DNA from: Polytrichum commune
Lineage: Eukaryota > Streptophyta > Polytrichopsida > Polytrichales > Polytrichaceae
DNA: 64,000 bases
NCBI GenBank assembly: GCA_950295325.1
Contig: OX485803.1
Span: 7,066,001 to 7,130,000, forward strand
Direction: 5' to 3'
Shown one piece after another: positions 59,050 to 64,000 of the stretch; the first letter of the stretch is position 1; every line of letters begins with the position of its first letter. A model generated the notes under the pieces. That model made no database searches and was not told the DNA's origin. It saw only the letters and a list, made by a program, of their open reading frames with translations. Made by a program: the position numbers and the translations under genes.

Positions 59050-62000
59050 TTACGTTCGAATCCGTACTGTGGGATCATTTGCTTTGACACATCTTGGGTC
59101 CTCTTCAGACTCGTCTGTGCTGAAATCATCATCTGTTTGGGGAGTCGCGCTCCGAAGACGCAACTCTCGGTCACGTTGTGATATAATTATCTTCTTGGTG
59201 GGCCGGGAGCCTTCTGCATCTTGTATGCCATTTTCATCTAGATGTGGTCTACCCTCATCTTCATTGTAGTCTTCAGCAGTAAACGGAAGCGATCTTCCTT
59301 GATACCTCTTCCTAGTACGTTTGACACCTCTCGTAGTTCTATGGCGCCCTCCACCCCTACCACAACTTGAAACATTGTGTATAGCAACCAAAGTAGCACC
59401 CACAGTAGTTGCTAGTGAAACACCCAATCTAGAAGTATTGGCAATACTTCGAGTGAGAGGACGATGTTGACGTTGTGCATGCACTTGCACAGTAGAGTTG
59501 GATGCAATTCCTTGAAGAGCATGAGATCGGGTTATAGGCATTTCAGCAACATTGGACGTTTGAACTTCGGTATGATGGTTGGATATGAGGGAGGCGTCCA
59601 TGGATTCGGAATGTATTTGGGCTGGAAGTGGATCCTGTTGAACATGCGTTGGCTCGTTTGCGGGTAGTACATTGTCACCTCCACCAAAAAAAAAGAAATC
59701 GCTATGAGGTTGCAAGGAATCTACTTCAATTCCTACATTTTCTGTTGCCCCCATGGCAACATTATGGTCAAGGCCTAAACCTTGTCCAGTATGGAGGGTT
59801 TCAAAAGGTGTACCTCCAATAGACCCCTCATGATCGTCACGCATTCCGTCGTTATTATGGGGGACATCCGCTTCATCAAAATCAAACACCCCAAGGTTTC
59901 TATCATTACTGTTATAACCCTCATCTTCATCATCAGAATCAGATTTCTCTGAATCGAGATCATCCAAGTCATCGTCAAGGTCATCAACATTGTTGTCGTC
60001 ATCATTTCCGGTCCTATCATTTGGATCCACGTCAACTTCGTTGTCATCTTCTTCGTCAAGGTCATCGTCAGAATGGACCTCATTCAATTCGTACCATTGC
60101 GCAGGTCTTGGGCCCCTCCGATGTCGAATGAGCCTACTATTGGTATATATGTAGACGAGGTCCTCAGCACGACTATGCTTCAAGCGATTGCGACTCTTGT
60201 TGTGAACATATGAATACATGCTCCAATTGCGCTCACATGCGGACGCGGAACATACTTGTACAAGGATACGTCTCGCTATTGTTTGGAGGGCCTTAGCTCC
60301 ACCTCCCATTGCATCCCACCATTCATGGAGAGGTGCGGCATGCACGTTCGGGTCTATAGAATCAGCAAAAGACCCTCGATTTTCAAGGAAATCTTAGTAT
60401 TGGTGGAGGATTTGGACATAAGTGTCTTGATCTGGAGTAAGTCTGCGAAGAACTTGGTTTAGGATTGTCCTCGAATTCTCATGCTCATGGAGTGGGGCCC
60501 AACCACGTAGAAGCGGATTTAACATCGCTCCAGCCCAATGAAGATCATTCAACATCAACCTCCATCTATTTTCAAACGTTACCATAGCATTTGCAGCAAG
60601 CTCGGGGCTTAAGCGAAATGGAGGTTTACTGAATCCACGAATATGGGTTTGTAAATCATGCATGACCTTCCAAGCCAATCCCATTGCAGGCGCCTTGCCA
60701 TCAAATATTAATACACGAAGAGCTTTAACAACCGGGATCACCATATACAAGAAATTTTCGCACGTGTTCCAGAATCCATCGGAACGTATAAAGCGTCGCA
60801 ATGCAAAGCCCTTCGTCCAAGCGGTGCCTGATCTCCCCTCAAATCACGCATTAGAGTAGACCAATCCTCATCAACCACCATTCTTTCCAAAGCATTTCGT
60901 ACTTGAAGAAGACGTTCTATCATGATGAAGCTTGTTGCAAAATGGGTCTCTACAGGGAGGCGGAGTGAGAGATTTGGTGACAACCTCCGGAATATAGCTT
61001 GAGGAGCATGATGGTTTTTTATAAAAACACAAATATGGCGCCCTTTTTTTACCAACTTTTTCACCCATTCCTCCTTCCCCCAATCTTCTAAGAGGAGATC
61101 TAGGCAATACACAGCACATCCTTGAACATATAGATCGGGATTTGCTTGAATCAAGTCGCGGCAAGCGGATGCCATAACCGGGGCATTGTCGGTGCAAACT
61201 TGGACCACATTATGTCGACCAACCTTTTCCACAAATGGTTGAATTTGAGCAGCAACGTAGACATGATCCTTGTGATTCCCCGTGGTATCAATGGTACCCA
61301 AGAAGACGTCTCCCTTTGTGCCACATTGAATAACGTTTAGGAGAGGTCTGTTTTGCACGTTGTCCCATCCATCACAACATATTGTAACGCCGTATTTGTC
61401 AACGGAATTCCCTAGCTTCTCCTTCACTTCCCTGTCTAGGTCAACCTTTTTATCAGTTAACAACTTCGTACGGATGGCATTGTACGATGGTGGTGTGTAG
61501 GCTGGCATTCGATGACGGGCAGTTTCACGCACAGCATGAACAAATGCTGGATGTCTCACAATGTTGAAAGGAATGTTAGCTTCATAAAAAGCCGTTGCCC
61601 ATGCTCTATCGAGGAGCTGTTTTGTTGACACATTGAACCCCTCCAGTATGTTGAGTTGACGTAGTTCACGAGGAGGTGTGCTATATATCACAAGATCAGA
61701 ATGCTGAGTGGATTGGGACATAAGCAAAGGCTTTGTTTCACTAACTACGGAGTCCGCTATAATAGGCTCTAGAGGTACATCATCTTGCATCGGAGAGTCC
61801 TCATTTACAATGCCTACATGTAAGGGCACATTGCCTCCGCAATTTTCAAACAAGACCCTAATATGCGGGGGTACCATCCTACATGAGGAAACATCACAAG
61901 CACCCCCTAAAGGAGGTCTATAACCAAGGTGGGCCAACATTCTATTTCCTCGGTAAGATATGACGAACGAGCAAAACCTACATTTAACCTGCCTTTGTGA

Positions 62001-62063
62001 TTTACCGGGAACCAACCCCTTATCCTCGTACCAATGATCCCATGCATCATTTCGGCGTGGCAT
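59050..62063 (-). pseudogene. hAT transposase with BED finger and long acidic C-terminal extension
   Basis: It starts at ATG 62061-62063 (MPRRNDAWDHWYEDKG); a 3' splice-like TTTGCAG just upstream hints at a 5' leader intron. A BED-type finger, VKCRFC with a downstream His/Cys, lies in residues 20-60. The catalytic core has CCDGWDN (first Asp) and VCTDNAPVM (second Asp), then CAVYCLDLLLEDWGK, where the usual His is Tyr. One frameshift lies at about 60740-60800, followed by SDGFWNTCENFLYMVIPVVK and a TAA at 60394-60396. The dimerisation domain follows (WWDAMGGGAKALQTIARRIL; SASACERNWSMYSYVHNKSR with the conserved Glu; RAEDLVYIYTN). Beyond it are about 330 residues: an Asp/Glu-rich block (59880-60080), then a basic GRGGGRHR patch. 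At roughly 1,000 codons it is longer than typical hAT transposases. Decay is light. Confidence 0.85.
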
Positions 62064-62292
62064 GACTTCAACAAAACCTGCAAATACAAACAAGTTAGAG
62101 AAAGTCACTTTGATCGCATACTAGTTCCTGTTCAAGAGTGCCACAAGGGCATCCCTAATTCACAGTGACCAAAATGGACAAAGTATCCTCTGCAATCGGG
62201 TCTCACGCATTCAATCCTCACTCCTTAGAGGAGAATCAAAAGTCTTGAGACACACTATGACAGTGGAGGCAAAAATGGCACCTTGAACCCTT

Positions 62293-62301
62293 AATTTATA
62301 G
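62293..62301 (-). promoter_or_regulatory. Candidate TATA box of the hAT transposase gene
   Basis: The minus strand reads CTATAAATT about 230 bp upstream of the transposase ATG and just inside the right G-rich array. This mirrors the layout at the left end. Confidence 0.4.
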
Positions 62302-62334
62302 TACTCATGGAGGAGGTTAGGGAATCTAGAGTGG

Positions 62335-62746
62335 GAACGGGGGCGGACGGGGGGGAACGATGTCGGACGGGGGGGGAACGATGTCGGACGGGGTGGGAAC
62401 GAGCTCGGACGGGTAGGGTAGGGTGGTCGGACGGGGAGGATGCAGGTCGGATGGGTCGGATGGGGGGGGGGGGTCGGATGGGGCGGATGGGGGGGGAGGG
62501 GGGGGTCGGATGGGGGGGGAGGGGGAGGGGGGATGGGGCGGAGGGGGGGGGAGGGGGAGGGGGAGAGAGAGGAGGGAGAGGGGAGGGAGGGAGAGGGAGG
62601 GAGAGGGGGGGGAGGGATCGGATGGGTCGGATGGGGGAGGGAGGGAGAGGGAGGGAGAGGAGGGGAGGGAGGGATCGGATGGGGGAAGGAGGGAGAGGGA
62701 AGGGAGGGAGAGGGAAGGGAGGGAGAGGGGAGGGAGGGGAGGTTAG
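62335..62746. repeat. Right G-rich array, GTCGGATGGGG motif
   Basis: Repeated GTCGGACGGGGG and GTCGGATGGGG variants, then GGGAGGGAGAGGGA units, end at GGTTAGTTTAATTAATTAAT. The G-rich strand is again the plus strand, so the two arrays are direct rather than inverted relative to each other. Reading frames across it (62307-62759) are Gly/Arg/Glu artefacts of the repeats. Confidence 0.9.
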
Positions 62747-63250
62747 TTTAATTAATTAATTTAATGGATTTGAACCCGTCCAAGGCTAAATTAGGGTCTA
62801 AACAAATCTCAATAGCTATAAAACCCCGGAATAGTTGGTGATGTCTAAAAGGTAGTTGCACTTTTCCGAATAGTCAAAGGGTACCCTCCTAGCATTGCTA
62901 CTTGATGGCACTTCCGCAATAGGGTGAACTTGAAGCCCTTTGATGCTCTTATGCGGGTCTTTATTTGTGGGCTTGAAGTGGATGCAATGGATTGGGCTAC
63001 CATCTTCATCATTTGAAGAAACATATGAACATTTTAGAATTAGAGGGTAAACATGAAGATGATGCGGCAACACTACACAAGACATTAGACATATCATATC
63101 CAAAAGCTCCAATTTTATCTTATTTTTACACCATCCATGCATATCCTAACTTCGATCTGACTCTCTGAGATACTCAAGCAAAAGCATTGTACCACCACCA
63201 AGAAGATAAGTAACATGTATCTATTGAGTTGTTGTATATGAAAATACATT
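62747..63250. other. Right flank of the hAT element; no gene recognised
   Basis: A 108-codon minus-strand frame (62816-63142) lacks motifs. The plus strand has AACCCGTCCAAGGCTAAATT near 62773. Confidence 0.35.
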
Positions 63251-63808
63251 GGTTGTGAAACCATATGAACCACTAAGGTTGAAGCACAAATTGGTGATTT
63301 GTTGAATGAAAGTGCATTCGGATGGGTGACATTGGTTATGAAACCATATGAACCACTATGGTTGAAGCACAAATTAATGATTTGTTGAATGAAAGTGCAT
63401 TCGGATGGGTGACATTGGTTATGAAACCATATGAACCACTAAGGTTGAAGCACAAATTGGTGATTTGTTGAATGAAAGTGCATTCTGATGGGTGACATTG
63501 GTTATGAAACCATATGAACCACTAAGGTTGAAGCACAAATTGGTGATTTGTTGAATGAAAGTGCATACAGATGGGTGACATTGGTTATGAAACCATATGA
63601 ACCACTATGGTTGAAGCACAAAATAATGATTTGTTGAATGAAAGTGCATTCAGATGCGTGACATTGGTTATGAAATCATATGAACCACTATGGTTGAAGC
63701 ACAAATTGGTGATTTGTTGAATGAAAGTGCATTCGGATGCCCGACATTGGTGTGAAACCATATGAACCACTATGGTTGAAGCACAAATTGGTGATTTGTT
63801 GAATGAGT
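63251..63808. repeat. 83-bp tandem repeat, seven copies
   Basis: Copies start with GGTTATGAAACCATATGAAC at 63251, 63334, 63417, 63500, 63583, 63666 and 63749, a regular 83-bp step. The unit includes GGTTGAAGCACAAATTGGTG and GAAAGTGCATTCGGATGGG. The last copy is cut short and has lost three bases near its start. Since 83 is not a multiple of three, it is not a coding repeat. Confidence 0.95.
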
Positions 63809-64000
63809 GGATAACTAATCAAATATGGAAAGTTCAAAGAGGTATCAAAGAGGTTTCCAATGCGGATGTCGGAAGATTTTTTAAAAAGTGTACATTTTTA
63901 ACCTAACCAACTTTATTTTCATTCCGATTGCGTTGACTTTATCTTACTAACGAGAATTGGATCTCTACATATTAGATTACATCAATTATTGGTCATGGTC
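63809..64000. other. Right edge of window, nothing recognised
   Basis: AT-rich sequence without a motif. Confidence 0.4.

Larger units (their letters stand above)
55672..62746. mobile_element. Two-gene hAT transposon flanked by G-rich arrays (outer ends unresolved)
   Basis: Two convergent genes (coiled-coil/RING-like protein, plus strand; hAT transposase, minus strand) lie between arrays made of the same GTCGGATGGGG-type motif. Nothing else separates them except a 690-bp AT-rich middle. The shared arrays and convergent layout argue for one mobile unit of about 7 kb. True terminal inverted repeats and an 8-bp duplication were not found, so the borders given are those of the arrays. Confidence 0.6.

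Noticed and set aside
62307-62759. 150-codon Gly/Arg/Glu frame in the right G-rich array
   Set aside because: It is a translation of polypurine repeats; parallel frames on the same strand are equally open.

Overview
The window is nuclear DNA of a plant, most likely a flowering plant with a repeat-rich genome. The evidence is GT-AG introns, an AT-rich background, and typical plant transposon classes: Ty3 LTR retrotransposon, hAT, PIF/Harbinger, Stowaway, Emigrant-like, CACTA-like and a tRNA-type SINE. I cannot name the species. Only one gene looks like an intact host gene: a three-exon gene at about 24.1-26.1 kb that would encode a small secreted or membrane protein of unknown family. Almost everything else recognisable is a mobile element or a decayed gene fragment.

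Layout. 0-9.7 kb is mostly unassigned AT-rich sequence. It holds the C-terminal catalytic part of a decayed Ulp1/SENP-type SUMO protease (5.85-6.28 kb) and a 23-bp tandem repeat (7.6 kb). 9.76-17.6 kb is a decayed Ty3-type retrotransposon on the minus strand (gag, protease, RT, RNase H, integrase). Its integrase N-terminal region carries several tandem copies of a DWR plus H2C2 zinc module, and one of them is split by a MITE. 18.1-20.1 kb is a CACTA-like element with GC-rich cargo; a related element with a different interior lies at 47.4-48.0 kb. 22.4-23.5 kb and 28.4-28.9 kb are Harbinger-type MITEs. 34.2-35.1 kb is a decayed SWIM-like gene fragment. 38.6-39.8 kb is a PIF/Harbinger transposase pseudogene. 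40.2-41.8 kb is a 75-bp tandem array that runs directly into a two-exon fragment resembling the AdoMet-binding end of an N4/N6-type DNA methyltransferase. 46.5-54.3 kb is a nest of small elements, several with perfect target-site duplications: three members of one G-rich-ended MITE family (one of them in the Ty3 element), two Stowaways, an Emigrant-like MITE, a SINE, and a 1.5-kb hAT element.

The most striking structure is at 55.7-62.75 kb. It contains two convergent genes: a coiled-coil protein with a RING-like zinc motif on the plus strand, and a long hAT transposase (BED finger, RNase H-like core, dimerisation domain, acidic tail) on the minus strand. G-rich arrays built on the same GTCGGATGGGG motif flank them. 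Each array lies directly upstream of a candidate TATA box for the gene it adjoins. Both genes show similar light decay. I interpret the unit as a recently inactivated two-gene hAT transposon with an accessory protein I do not recognise. Its outer ends could not be fixed. The window closes with seven copies of an 83-bp tandem repeat.
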